Position numbers and translations under genes: made by a program. Shown here one piece after another: positions 28,057 to 36,849 of a stretch of 64,000 nucleotides of DNA. The notes under the pieces are model-generated. The model was not told the DNA's origin and ran no database searches. It was given only the letters and a program-made list of their open reading frames with translations. This DNA comes from Rhizomicrobium electricum (lineage in GTDB: Bacteria > Pseudomonadota > Alphaproteobacteria > Micropepsales > Micropepsaceae): assembly GCF_011762045.1 (NCBI RefSeq), contig NZ_JAASQS010000008.1, positions 124,001 to 188,000 of the forward strand. The letters are read 5' to 3'. How positions within the stretch are numbered: the first letter of the stretch is position 1; each line of letters starts with the position of its first letter.

Positions 28057-30051
28057 TTACTGCGCCGAGGCGACCGGGGTTGGCGGGGCCGGTGGATCGG
28101 GCGGGTTGTTGGCTTCGAGGAACTTCACCGTCGCCTGCAGCATCTGCAGGCGGGTTTCGCTCTTCGACAGCCAGTGGTCCTCGTGCCTGAGGGTGACGAA
28201 CTCGTAGGGCTTCTTGGCGTCCTTCAGTTCGTCCGCCATGTCGTCGCTTTGCGAATACGGAACGACGGTATCGTCCTTGCCGTGGATCAAAAGGATCGGG
28301 ATCGACACCTTGTCGACGTGCTTGATCGGCGAGATGTCCTTCAGCTTGGGATCGTCGGGATCCCCGACGGCAAGGAAGCGGTCCCAGAACCGATCGCTGC
28401 GGGCGTCGACATTGTTGCGCGGCCAGCGCCAGTAGCGCAGCTGGGCGCGAATGTCGGACAGGCCGGCGATCGAAACGGCACAGCGGTAGATCCCGGTGTC
28501 GATGGTGGCGCCGGCCAGCGCGGCGTAGCCCCCGTAGCTCGCGCCGACGATGCAGACCCGCTTGGGATCGATCATTCCTTGCGCCGCCAGCGCCCGCACG
28601 CCGTCGGACAAATCCGTCTGCATCTTTTTGCCGAATTCGCCGTAGCCGGCGGTGAGCAGATCCAGGCCGAATCCGTCGGAGCCGCGGAACTGCGGCTGCA
28701 GCACCACGTAGCCGCGCGAGGCGAGCGCCTGCGAGAACCAGTCGAAGCCGGGGTAATCGCGCGCATGCGGACCGCCGTGCGGCATCACGATCAGCGGCAG
28801 GTTCTTGGCGTCCTTGCCGTCCTTGCCGATCGGCAGGGTGAGATAGGCGTGCAGCACGCGTCCGTCGGCGGCCTTGTATTCGATCCAGCGCCGCGGTGCG
28901 ACGTCGTCGATGCCGGCATAAGCCGGTCCGACCGGACTTGCGTGGTGCTGGGTCATGTCGACGAGGAAATAGCCTTCGCCGTAATCGGTGCCGAACACAT
29001 GCGCCACCACTTTCATCCTGTCGTCGGACCATGACTCGAGGTCGACATCGGTGGCGGACTTGAAGGCGGCCTTGACGCTGCGCCACATCCTGTCGGCGTG
29101 CGGATCGAAAAACACATAGTCATTCGTTTCGGTCAGCCGGGTGCCGCCGGTCACGCGGCCGGTCTTTAGCGACGTGATCACGCCGCCGAAGCCGACCTCG
29201 GCGTGGGCCCACGCGGAGGCGGTGCCGTCTTTCAATGATATCTGCTTGTAGGTCGGGTTGCCATCGTTGCCGGGCAGGCTGACGATGACGGCGGTTCCAT
29301 CCTCGCTAAGGCCCTCGAGCGACGGCGATTCGATCGGCGCCGGCACGTCCATCACCGTTGTCCTCTCGCCGTCGCGGAAGATTTCAAGCTTCCAGTGCTG
29401 CTCCTCCTCGTCATAGCTCGACTCGGCGACGATATTGCCGGCGTCGTCGACCACCCAGTCCTCGGCACGGGAGTCGTTCTGGCGCGAAACGATGCGGGTC
29501 GAGTTGGCGGTCAGATCGATGCTGAACAGCGCCAGATGTCCGACGTTGTTGGGAAAATAAATTCCTTTCACGAAGATAACGGTATGGCCGTCGATGGTGC
29601 GCGGCTGCGGTACGCCGGCCACCACGTTCATCACTTCAACGTCTTCCTTGAGGTTTCCGACATGGTCAAGCAGGGCACGCTGCTGCTTGCTCTGTGTATT
29701 GAAACTCTGCGCCAGCATGTATTCCTGGCGGCGGCCCGTGAGGCCGCGCGGCAGCGCAGTGACCGACGTGGTGAGGATCAGGGTCTGATTGTCGGCCCAT
29801 TGCAGGTTGCGCACCTTGGAATCGGTGATGTTGATAATGCCGAGCACCTGTCGGTTGGCGATCGATTGCGCCACCATCACCCGCTTCGTGTCGAGTTCTT
29901 TGACGTAAGCGAGCGTGGCTCCGTCCGGCGATATGATGACGTTGCTGAGCGTCGGCAATTTGCCGTACGCCTCCAGCGGCGCGCCTTGCGCAGCAGCCGC
30001 CCACAAGACCAATGCGGCTGCAGCGGCCGCCAACCAACCCCTGTGGAACAT
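28057..30051 (-). CDS. S9 family prolyl-oligopeptidase-type peptidase, exported
   Basis: 664 residues from the chosen ATG. A signal peptide (about 1-23, VLWAAAAQGAP) sends it to the periplasm. An N-terminal beta-propeller-like region covers about 30-400. The C-terminal alpha/beta-hydrolase domain has the nucleophile in VGASYGGYAAL, acid Asp in HGKDDTVVPYSQ and His in LRHEDHWLSKSE, the acylaminoacyl-peptidase/S9C pattern. It cleaves short peptides. The start is ambiguous: in-frame ATGs at 30117 and 30063 also exist, but 30051 gives the best signal peptide. It may help recycle amino acids or process envelope peptides (inference). Confidence 0.92.
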   Translation of the reverse strand: MFHRGWLAAAAAALVLWAAAAQGAPLEAYGKLPTLSNVIISPDGATLAYVKELDTKRVMVAQSIANRQVLGIINITDSKVRNLQWADNQTLILTTSVTALPRGLTGRRQEYMLAQSFNTQSKQQRALLDHVGNLKEDVEVMNVVAGVPQPRTIDGHTVIFVKGIYFPNNVGHLALFSIDLTANSTRIVSRQNDSRAEDWVVDDAGNIVAESSYDEEEQHWKLEIFRDGERTTVMDVPAPIESPSLEGLSEDGTAVIVSLPGNDGNPTYKQISLKDGTASAWAHAEVGFGGVITSLKTGRVTGGTRLTETNDYVFFDPHADRMWRSVKAAFKSATDVDLESWSDDRMKVVAHVFGTDYGEGYFLVDMTQHHASPVGPAYAGIDDVAPRRWIEYKAADGRVLHAYLTLPIGKDGKDAKNLPLIVMPHGGPHARDYPGFDWFSQALASRGYVVLQPQFRGSDGFGLDLLTAGYGEFGKKMQTDLSDGVRALAAQGMIDPKRVCIVGASYGGYAALAGATIDTGIYRCAVSIAGLSDIRAQLRYWRWPRNNVDARSDRFWDRFLAVGDPDDPKLKDISPIKHVDKVSIPILLIHGKDDTVVPYSQSDDMADELKDAKKPYEFVTLRHEDHWLSKSETRLQMLQATVKFLEANNPPDPPAPPTPVASAQ

Positions 30052-30150
30052 CCTCCCCCCCATGCTTTGTGCCGGACATTTGCGACCGGCACGCAATAGT
30101 TGCACAAGCGTGGGCACAATCCATGGGACAGAATGGCCGACCTGGGCGGT

Positions 30151-30846
30151 TCACCAAACGCCGGGCAGGAGGCGATACCGCGTGCTCGCGGCGTAGGCTT
30201 CGTAGCCTGCCAATTCCTGCTGCAAAGTGTGGTCTTCGCGGGCGGTCCGCCAGACGAACAGCACCGCGATCAGCCCCGCCGGCACCAGGGCCCAGGCCGA
30301 TCCCAGCATCAACGCCGTGCCGGGCAGGCCGATCAGCGTGCCGAGATACATCGGGTGGCGCGCCAGGCGGTAGGGGCCGGTGGTGATGACCGTTTGGCCT
30401 TCCTGGATTCGCACCGTCGTCTCGGCATGGCGATTGACGATCATCGTCCAGCCTCCGAACGCCGAACTGGCGACGAACAAGGCGATGCCGGGATAAAGCG
30501 TCCAGCCGGGCAGCGGCGCCCAGGCGAAGTTCGCCGCGTCGAGGCCGGCCAGCAGCGGATAGACGGCGATGAGCGGCAGGAACAGGCGATAGAATAGGCG
30601 GTCGAACGATTTGGTGTCTTTGCGGATTCCTTTGGCGCGCGCGGCCAAAAGTCCGGGATTGGCGATCTCCACGATGAGACTGCCCAACACCGACACGCCG
30701 ACGAACACCGTGGCATACGTCCAGCCGCGATCCCAATCGATGCGCCAGGCTCCGACGAATGCCAGCGCGACGTAGACGGAAGAGCCGACGGCCGTTTTCA
30801 CGAGCCGCAACAGGATCGATCGCGCTGAAATCATAGGTCCGTTCAC
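30151..30846 (-). CDS. Isoprenylcysteine carboxyl methyltransferase-like membrane protein (ICMT/PEMT)
   Basis: 231 residues with five or so membrane helices. The C-terminal cofactor motif TTGPYRLARHPMYLG is the ICMT/PEMT signature that binds S-adenosylmethionine at the membrane surface, and a C-terminal RTAREDHTLQQELAGYEAY follows in usual fashion. In bacteria the methyl acceptor of these proteins is mostly unknown; lipids or small isoprenoids are likely. It is 34 bases upstream of the S9 gene's longest frame on the same strand. Confidence 0.85.
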   Translation of the reverse strand: MNGPMISARSILLRLVKTAVGSSVYVALAFVGAWRIDWDRGWTYATVFVGVSVLGSLIVEIANPGLLAARAKGIRKDTKSFDRLFYRLFLPLIAVYPLLAGLDAANFAWAPLPGWTLYPGIALFVASSAFGGWTMIVNRHAETTVRIQEGQTVITTGPYRLARHPMYLGTLIGLPGTALMLGSAWALVPAGLIAVLFVWRTAREDHTLQQELAGYEAYAASTRYRLLPGVW

Positions 30847-31200
30847 GGGTGGACGTTGCAGGCGCGACTATAATATTCGCGGCATGCGGGTGAGCGGTAC
30901 AACTTGTCCCGATCCATCACACGCGCGTGATTTTCCGCATGGGCGCGTCATGAATTCTCCCTTCATCAACATGGCGTCATTGGGGCGGAAATGAATTCGC
31001 GCATATCGGCCAGCAGGTTGCCGCATTGGTTCGCATCATGCCAAAGCGGGGAGGGCGCGATTTATATTTTTCTCCGCCTTGTGGCCGCCCCCGCAGCGCC
31101 GGTAGACTCGCCTTCAGCAAAGTGACGGGCCTGATCCGCGTCGGACACGCGCGTGGTATTGGCAACCCGTCCGCCGGGAAGGCCAGGAACACCCATCGTC
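30847..31200. other. Intergenic stretch without a recognised gene
   Basis: 354 bases between the divergent methyltransferase and GNAT genes. I see a TATAAT at 30869-30874 without a matching -35, and a short AT-rich patch (TTTATATTTTTC, about 31061-31072). The only reading frames here are short and GC-biased shadows. Both flanking genes must have promoters in it. Confidence 0.4.
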
Positions 31201-31755
31201 GTGTGTACCATCAGAGAGGCGCGGCTGCCGGACGACAAGCCGATGATCCTCGATTTCATCGTCGCGCTGCAGCGCTATGAATCGTCCCTCGAACCCAATC
31301 ACCTCATCGATCACGTCAAAGCCGAAGAATACTTTGACTGGCTGCTCGAGCGCCGGGGCGCCATTTTCATGGCGGACGATGCCGAGGGCCGCAGCATCGG
31401 CTGGGCGGTGGTCTACGAAGAGCAGACCGAAGCCTTCATCCGCGCCGACGAGCGCGTCTTCGCTTATCTCGCAGAACTCTATGTCGCCGAGACCGGTCGC
31501 GGAGCCGGTGCGGGCACGGCCCTGATCAAGGCTTGCGAGCAATGGGCGGTGACGCATGGCTTTGCCTCGATGCGCATCGATCTTCTGGCGCGCAATCAGG
31601 GTGCGGCACATGCCTATGCCAAGGCGGGATATCAGCCCTATTGCCAGGAAGTGAAGAAGCGTCTGACCCCGCTGGTCGAAGAGACCGACGGCGCCCAGAC
31701 CCTCATGCCGCTGAAATTCATGCCCGCCAAGCGTCTGCCTCTGTCGGCAGCCTGA
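31201..31755 (+). CDS. GNAT family N-acetyltransferase (paralogue A)
   Basis: 184 residues. The acetyl-CoA loop is AETGRGAGAGTALIKA (R/Q-x-x-G-x-G/A form), and the C-terminal RNQGAAHAYAKAGYQPY is the usual GNAT strand-helix end. The GTG start at 31201 is chosen because it aligns the N-terminus (CTIREARLPDDKP) with that of the second GNAT at 32936 (ITVRPAKLPDDKP); an in-frame GTG at 31153 would add 16 residues. A C-terminal extension of about 30 residues (EETDGAQTLMPLKF) is absent in the paralogue. It acetylates an amine; the substrate is unknown. Confidence 0.85.
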   Translation: MCTIREARLPDDKPMILDFIVALQRYESSLEPNHLIDHVKAEEYFDWLLERRGAIFMADDAEGRSIGWAVVYEEQTEAFIRADERVFAYLAELYVAETGRGAGAGTALIKACEQWAVTHGFASMRIDLLARNQGAAHAYAKAGYQPYCQEVKKRLTPLVEETDGAQTLMPLKFMPAKRLPLSAA

Positions 31756-31869
31756 GCCGGCGGTCCGGTTTCTTATCGTTATGCTCTCTGCTTGAAAGCC
31801 GGGCGCAGTCGCAATCTGCTGTCCCGATCCGTCGTAGGATCGGGTTGCGGATTCGAGCGGAGGCTACTG

Positions 31870-32385
31870 ATGCGGATTGCATTCATCGCGGCGCTGGTCG
31901 CGTGTGCGGTTCCGGCGATGGCGCAGGGGATCGGGGGATCGTCGCAACAGGCGACCACCACCACTGAGACGACCACCACCAAAACGCAGAGCGGCGACAC
32001 CACGACGACAACCACGACGACGCGCAGCGAAACCACGTCGGCTGGCGGCGGATTCACTTTGGGCAATATGTTCGGCCATCCGCCCGCACCGTCGGCGCCG
32101 ACCTACGAGAGTCTCGGTGGCCAGTGGAAGATCGGCGAAGCCGCCGGCAACAAGATTTGCGATCTGACCTTGGAGTCGAAGAAATTTATCTCCAATTACG
32201 GCGCCCGCACCAGCATCGGCTGCCCCGATGGGATGTTCGGGGTGTCGAGCTGGCTTTTGCTGGGCGATGAGGTCAGGCTGATGAGCCCCGGCGGGTCGGT
32301 ACTGGCCAAGCTGCATCCGGGACCGAACGGCCGCTGGCGCGGCAAGACCGAGCAGGGTCTCGAGATCTTCATGGCGCGCGACTGA
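31870..32385 (+). CDS. Exported protein with Thr-rich linker and AprI/Inh-like protease-inhibitor domain
   Basis: 171 residues. A signal peptide (about 1-19, AALVACAVPAMAQ) precedes an almost pure Thr/Ser/Gln tract (about residues 25-60). The C-terminal domain (about 80-171) has GQWKIGEAAGNKICDLTL then IGCPDGMFGVSSWLLLGDEVRL, the pattern of the AprI/Inh beta-barrel inhibitors of periplasmic metalloproteases. The two Cys of that domain likely form the conserved disulfide. The Thr tract may be a flexible surface linker. No metalloprotease gene is adjacent. Confidence 0.75.
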   Translation: MRIAFIAALVACAVPAMAQGIGGSSQQATTTTETTTTKTQSGDTTTTTTTTRSETTSAGGGFTLGNMFGHPPAPSAPTYESLGGQWKIGEAAGNKICDLTLESKKFISNYGARTSIGCPDGMFGVSSWLLLGDEVRLMSPGGSVLAKLHPGPNGRWRGKTEQGLEIFMARD

Positions 32386-32455
32386 CCTCGCGGCCGGCTG
32401 TTTGGGCTGGACGAGATGGCCTGCTGCCGGGAAGACTGCCGGCAGGAGGCTTGTC

Positions 32456-32806
32456 ATGGACCATTACCACGCGTTCTTCGACCTCAAGTCCGGCACCAGC
32501 GATATCGCGTTCGCGCGGGCCGTTGCCGCTTTCATGGAGCACCTGAAGGCTGCCGGACTGATCGAGGGGTGGCACCTGACCCGTCGCAAGCTGGGGCTAG
32601 GGCCGCGCGACCTCGGCGAATTTCAGGTCGTCATGGATACGACCGACCTGGCGCAGCTCGATGCGGCGTTCCGGCATGTCTCCAGCCGCGGCGAGCCGGC
32701 CGAAAGCCTGCATTTTGCCGTCAACCGGCACGCGGCCAACGTCACATTCGCGCTTTACCGCGATTTTCCCGACCCGCAGCGCCGCGAAGGCGAGGAGAAG
32801 TTCTGA
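32456..32806 (+). CDS. Conserved hypothetical protein, DUF6614-like
   Basis: 116 residues, no signal peptide, with an alternating alpha/beta pattern (YHAFFDLKSGTSDIAFARAV; LTRRKLGLGPRDLGEFQVVM; LDAAFRHVSSRGEPAESLH). This resembles proteins annotated DUF6614, with a ferredoxin-like (dimeric alpha-beta barrel) look. The ATG at 32456 follows CAGGAGG at ideal distance. It lies between the inhibitor-like gene and the second GNAT, all on one strand. Function unknown; the family name is from memory. Confidence 0.65.
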   Translation: MDHYHAFFDLKSGTSDIAFARAVAAFMEHLKAAGLIEGWHLTRRKLGLGPRDLGEFQVVMDTTDLAQLDAAFRHVSSRGEPAESLHFAVNRHAANVTFALYRDFPDPQRREGEEKF

Positions 32807-32935
32807 CCGGAACTTCCCAATGGTTTGGAGTGGAGCCTTCGCTGCAGGGCTGCTCCCATCCAGGCGCGCGGCTGCGGCGCTGGCCAGGGCAAACCGCCGC
32901 CGGTATCTTCGCGTCAAACAGGTACGAGGCAAGCC

Positions 32936-33409
32936 ATGATCACCGTTCGCCCGGCCAAACTGCCGGACGACAAGCCGGCCATCCTGCGGTTCATCGACGG
33001 ACTGCAGCGCTATGAAGCTGCGTTCGAATCCGACCGCCGGCTCGATCCGACGTATCCGGAAGACCAGTTTGCCGCGGTCCAGAAACAGGCCGAAAACGGG
33101 GTTTTCCTGATCGCCGAGATGGATGGCGAGGCGGTCGGCTGGGCTGCGGTTTACGAACACCAGGCCCCCACCTATGTGGTCGAGGAGGAGCGGCGCTGTG
33201 CCGTGATCTGCGAAGCCTTCGTCGAAGAAGCGGTGCGCGGCCAGGGCGCCGGGCGGGCGCTGCTATCGGCCTGCGAGGTGTGGGCGCGGGGGCGGGGGCT
33301 GCCGGTCATCCATATCGGCCATTTGTCGCAGAACGAACGGGCCGCCACGGTCTACGAGAAAGCCGGTTTTGCTCCTTATGTGCAACTACGGCGGAAGAAG
33401 CTCCACTAA
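32936..33409 (+). CDS. GNAT family N-acetyltransferase (paralogue B)
   Basis: 157 residues. The acetyl-CoA loop is EAVRGQGAGRALLSA and the C-terminal segment SQNERAATVYEKAGFAPY is typical. It shares LPDDKP near the N-terminus and LQRYE with the GNAT 1.7 kb upstream, so the two are clear duplicates. The ATG at 32936 gives MITVRPAKLP, the conserved beginning. The 129-base gap upstream shows no strong promoter, so read-through from the preceding gene is possible. Confidence 0.85.
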   Translation: MITVRPAKLPDDKPAILRFIDGLQRYEAAFESDRRLDPTYPEDQFAAVQKQAENGVFLIAEMDGEAVGWAAVYEHQAPTYVVEEERRCAVICEAFVEEAVRGQGAGRALLSACEVWARGRGLPVIHIGHLSQNERAATVYEKAGFAPYVQLRRKKLH

Positions 33410-33577
33410 GGTTCCTCCTCCGTTCCACGCCGGGGCCGGTTCTCCTTAAATCCGAGAAATCTTTGCGGGTGAGACGGTTAAGGCGGTGATCTGTCCGAGC
33501 CGGAGGGGTGGAACCGCGTCCCGTTTGGCGATATGAACCTCAGCGCTTGGTTCAGCGCGCAGCGAAAGGTCCGTCCG

Positions 33578-34297
33578 GTGTCCGATACAAGAGATTTCTG
33601 CCCGAACTGCGGAACGAATTTGGAGCCGACCGCGACGGCGTGCCCCGAGTGCGGCGGCCCCGTGCATGGCGCTCCGGCCGGTCCTGGCCCCAAGGGCATG
33701 GCCGCAGTTGCTCATAGCCTCAAGACCAAGCCGGGCCTTTGGATCGGCGGCGTCGCGGTGGTGGCGATCGCCGTGCTGGCGTTCGTCGGCGGCATCTTCG
33801 GGCCGAGCGGCAAGACCATCTGCACCGCCACGCTCAATCAGGCGCGCGACTACGGCGTGATCTCGCCGTCGGCTGTGCTCGACGAAATGTCGGCGAAGTC
33901 GACCGACGTCAAGAACCGCAAATCCTGCATCGCCAAAGTGGGCGAGGAAACCTACACGCTGACGGCCGACATCAAGAGCGTCGACAACGCGCACAAGGCC
34001 TGCCGCGATTACCTCAAGCAGCCGGGATGCGTCGCGCTTTACAACGCCGTGCGGGCCGACGGCACCACCACCTATCAGGTGCGCGAAATTCCGCCGAACG
34101 AGACCGACGAAGCGCTGGCGAAAGAAGGCCTGCTCGGCATTCCGCCGGCCGGAACCAGCACCGGCGGCGGCAGCGAAACCGCGGGCGGTCTCGATTCCGA
34201 AACCGCAGTCGACAATTCGGGCGGCATGCAGTCGGCTCCGGCGCAGGCGCCGCAGCAGCAGCAACAGCAGCAGCAAAGCGCGCCGATAGAAGAGTAA
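33578..34297 (+). CDS. Zinc-ribbon membrane protein of unknown function
   Basis: 239 residues from the GTG at 33578. A zinc ribbon opens the protein (CPNCG and CPECGG, residues about 8-27). One membrane helix follows (about 51-70, WIGGVAVVAIAVLAFVGGIF), then a domain of about 110 residues with four Cys (TICTAT, KSCIAK, ACRDY, GCVALY) and a low-complexity tail rich in Gly, Ser and then Gln (eight Gln in a row). The cytoplasmic ribbon with a periplasmic domain resembles zinc-ribbon membrane proteins of unknown role. An ATG at 33533 would add 15 residues ahead of the ribbon. Confidence 0.7.
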   Translation: MSDTRDFCPNCGTNLEPTATACPECGGPVHGAPAGPGPKGMAAVAHSLKTKPGLWIGGVAVVAIAVLAFVGGIFGPSGKTICTATLNQARDYGVISPSAVLDEMSAKSTDVKNRKSCIAKVGEETYTLTADIKSVDNAHKACRDYLKQPGCVALYNAVRADGTTTYQVREIPPNETDEALAKEGLLGIPPAGTSTGGGSETAGGLDSETAVDNSGGMQSAPAQAPQQQQQQQQSAPIEE

Positions 34298-34326
34298 TCG
34301 GCGCGTATTGCTGAGACGCACCCGGC

Positions 34327-34749
34327 CTACAACGACACCAAGCCTGCCATTTTGCAGACGCACCGCCATTCGGCGGGCGTCACCGGCTGCACGCTGAGGC
34401 GCGAATTTTTCACCAGCACCATGTCCTTGAGCGCGGGCGTCGCCTTGATCTCGGCGAGCGTCACAGGCTTCGGCACGGCGTGGACCGCCTTGACGTCGAC
34501 GAGGCCGAACTTGCCGGTTTCGTCGGTCGGATCGGGGCGATAAAGGCCGATCACTTCGACGATGCCGACGATGCGTTTCTCGTCGCCCGAATGATAGAAG
34601 AAGCCGAGATCGCCTTTGGCCATCGCCTTCATGTGATTGGCCGCCTGATAGTTGCGCACGCCGCTCCACGGCTCGCCTTTGGCGCCTTTCTTGACCTGCT
34701 GGTCCCACGACCAGGTCGATGCCTCGGTCTTGAACAGCCAGTATGCCAT
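34327..34749 (-). CDS. EVE domain-containing protein
   Basis: 140 residues, all of it an EVE (PUA-like) domain: YWLFKTEASTWSWDQQ at the start, WSGVRNYQAANHMKAM and GDLGFFYHSGDEKRIVGIVEV. EVE domains bind modified bases in DNA or RNA. Its ATG overlaps the YciI stop by one base (TGATG), and gpsA lies just upstream, so the three form an operon. This gpsA-YciI-EVE arrangement recurs in alphaproteobacteria. A role in sensing modified nucleic acid is family knowledge, not shown here. Confidence 0.9.
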   Translation of the reverse strand: MAYWLFKTEASTWSWDQQVKKGAKGEPWSGVRNYQAANHMKAMAKGDLGFFYHSGDEKRIVGIVEVIGLYRPDPTDETGKFGLVDVKAVHAVPKPVTLAEIKATPALKDMVLVKNSRLSVQPVTPAEWRCVCKMAGLVSL

Positions 34750-35039
34750 CAGAGTTTGGCCTCGATCGGATTGAAGGTCGGCTTCCACGGACGGATGTCG
34801 GAGGTCGCGAACAGACCCGCTTTCACGTAAGGGTCGGAGGCGTGCCACGCCTTCGCGGTTTCCAGATCGGGCGCCTCGACGATCATCATGCTGCCGCACA
34901 TCTCGCCTTTGTCATTGAGGAATGGTCCGCCGAGTTTGATGCGTCCGGTTTCGCGGGCGAAGGCGAGATGGTCTTCGCGGACCTTGAGACGCAAGGCGAG
35001 CGAATCGGGTTTGTCGAGGGCGGTGAGTATGAACAGCAT
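34749..35039 (-). CDS. YciI family protein
   Basis: 96 residues with the ferredoxin-like fold of YciI/YCII domains: MLFILTALDKPDSLALR at the start, the conserved His-Leu-Ala replaced by DHLAFARETG, then GGPFLNDKGEMCGSMMIVE and the DPYVKAGLFAT end. The conserved His-Asp pair may be catalytic, but its reaction is unknown. It sits 21 bases after gpsA and overlaps the EVE gene start. Confidence 0.88.
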   Translation of the reverse strand: MLFILTALDKPDSLALRLKVREDHLAFARETGRIKLGGPFLNDKGEMCGSMMIVEAPDLETAKAWHASDPYVKAGLFATSDIRPWKPTFNPIEAKL

Positions 35040-35060
35040 CGGTCCTCCTGTCGGGTTCGA

Positions 35061-36074
35061 CTATTCGGGTTTGAGGGGACGGCTCATCAGCCGGCCGATG
35101 GATTGGTCGAGCGGCAGAGTGCCGTCGAGAACGCTCGCCATGGTCTCGGCAATCGGCAGTTCGATATTTTCCGCGCGCGCGCGGGTGACCAGGGCCGGTG
35201 CCGTCTCGACGCCTTCGGCCAGCGGCTGTCCCGGCTGGCGCAGCGAAGCGATGGTGCGGCCGCGGCCGACATCGAGACCGAAATGGAAATTGCGCGAGTT
35301 CGGGCTGGTCGCCGTCAGCACCAGATCGCCGAGGCCGGACAGTCCCACCAGCGTCTCCGCACGGGCGCCGAGTTTCACGCCCAGCCGGGTCAGTTCGGCA
35401 AACGAGCGGGCGATGAGCGCGGCGCGGGCGCTTTCGCCAAGGCCCATGCCGTCAACGATCCCGCAAGCGATGGCATAGACGTTCTTGGCCGCACCGCCGA
35501 GCGCGACGCCGATGAGATCGTCCGTGGCATAGGGTCGGAAGGTGGCGTGGCTGAGGCTGGCCTGCAGCCGTCCGGCAATTGCCCCGTGCGCGGCGATGGT
35601 CACGGCCGTCGGCAAGCCCTTGGCGGCGTCGTGCGCGAAAGATGGGCCCGACAGAATAGCCGGTTCGCACGCCTGCGCGGTTTCGGCGAGGACTTCGTAG
35701 ACCATCTTGCCGCTGCCGCGTTCGATGCCTTTGGCGCAGACCACCAGCGGCGTACCGGGCCGGGCGACCTTGGCAAGGGCGGTGAGAGTGGCGCGCAGAT
35801 GCTGGGCCGGCGGCACCACCAGCAGCGCCTCGGCATCGGCGGCGGCGGCGAGATCGCCGGTTCCGGTGATGGTGGCGGGCAGCGGCACGCCGGGCAGGAA
35901 CATCGGGTTCTGATGGTCGCGCGCGATCGCCTCGACCACCTCCGGCTCGCGCGCCCACAACCGGACGGCACTGCCCGCACGGGCGGCCGTGATGGCCAGC
36001 GAAGTGCCCCAGGCGCCGGCGCCGATCACTCCGATGGTGCCGTAAGGCGTTGGTGTGGATGCCGTCTCTGCCAT
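35061..36074 (-). CDS. gpsA: NAD(P)-dependent glycerol-3-phosphate dehydrogenase
   Basis: 337 residues. Reduces dihydroxyacetone phosphate to sn-glycerol 3-phosphate, the backbone for phospholipid synthesis. The Rossmann motif GVIGAGAWGTSLA sits near residues 13-25, with LWAREPEVVEAI next, VVCAKGIERGSG, SGPSFAHDAAKGLPTAV, the catalytic Lys region GAAKNVYAIACGIVDG and the substrate loop LSGLGDLVLTATSPNSRN. The length fits the family. It leads the gpsA-YciI-EVE operon and diverges from lolA across 130 bases. Confidence 0.96.
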   Translation of the reverse strand: MAETASTPTPYGTIGVIGAGAWGTSLAITAARAGSAVRLWAREPEVVEAIARDHQNPMFLPGVPLPATITGTGDLAAAADAEALLVVPPAQHLRATLTALAKVARPGTPLVVCAKGIERGSGKMVYEVLAETAQACEPAILSGPSFAHDAAKGLPTAVTIAAHGAIAGRLQASLSHATFRPYATDDLIGVALGGAAKNVYAIACGIVDGMGLGESARAALIARSFAELTRLGVKLGARAETLVGLSGLGDLVLTATSPNSRNFHFGLDVGRGRTIASLRQPGQPLAEGVETAPALVTRARAENIELPIAETMASVLDGTLPLDQSIGRLMSRPLKPE

Positions 36075-36204
36075 GGTGTGCCTCCCGAAAGCGCTCCTCC
36101 TAACCCGAGTCGCGCCTCTTGCGGTGAGCCTAGCGCCGGAGTGTCGGCAACGTTAAGGACCTCTCACCCTAGCTTCCGCCGCAATCGGGTACTATCAGGG
36201 AATC

Positions 36205-36849
36205 ATGCGCCGTTTCGTTCAAATTCTTGTCCTGGCTGCCGCTGCGGTCGTTGCGACCGGAGCCGGACAGCCGCCGCCCGCCCGCCACATCGAATTCAGC
36301 GACGCCGACCGCGCCGATCTCGATAAGGTAACCACGTATCTCAACGGCATCCGTTCGCTGGAAGGCGGTTTCGTCCAGATCGGACCCAACGGTCAGATCG
36401 ACCAGGGCAAGTTCTATCTCGTCAAGCCGGGCAAGCTGCGCTTCGAGTACCAGCCGCCGAGCCCGCTTCTGGTGGTCTGCGACGGGAACACCTTCGCGGT
36501 CTTCAACAAGAAGATGAAGACGGTCGACCGCTATCCGCTGTCCTCGATTCCGCTCGATGTTTTGCTGGGCGAGAATGTCGATCTCAAGAAGGACGGTTCC
36601 ATCGTCAAGCTGCAGCGCTCGCCCGGTACCTTGGTGATCGAGGCGCGCACCTCCAAGAACCGCAGCAAGGCCAACATCGCCATCACCTTCTCCTATCCGG
36701 AGCTGGAGCTGCGGCAGTGGACGGTGATCGACGATCAGGGCCTGCCGACGACGGTGGCGCTGCGCAACCTCAAGACCGGCACCAATCCCGATCCGTCGCT
36801 GTTCGTGTTGCGCGACTCCAAAGGGGTCGGCGCCAAGACGCGCGACTGA
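36205..36849 (+). CDS. lolA: Outer membrane lipoprotein carrier protein LolA
   Basis: 214 residues with a signal peptide (about 1-20). LolA carries lipoproteins across the periplasm from LolCDE to the outer membrane. Family segments: LDKVTTYLNGIRSLEGGFVQ, QGKFYLVKPGKLRFEYQPP, LLVVCDGNTFAVFNKK, and LRNLKTGTNPDPSLFVLRD at the end. The alphaproteobacterial form lacks the C-terminal hook of E. coli LolA, and no lolB is seen here. A 359-base gap containing a probable small RNA follows. Confidence 0.9.
   Translation: MRRFVQILVLAAAAVVATGAGQPPPARHIEFSDADRADLDKVTTYLNGIRSLEGGFVQIGPNGQIDQGKFYLVKPGKLRFEYQPPSPLLVVCDGNTFAVFNKKMKTVDRYPLSSIPLDVLLGENVDLKKDGSIVKLQRSPGTLVIEARTSKNRSKANIAITFSYPELELRQWTVIDDQGLPTTVALRNLKTGTNPDPSLFVLRDSKGVGAKTRD

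Noticed and set aside
30847..31200. Promoter with TATAAT at 30869
   Set aside because: No acceptable -35 at 16-18 bases on the plus strand, and on the minus strand the reading is equally weak.
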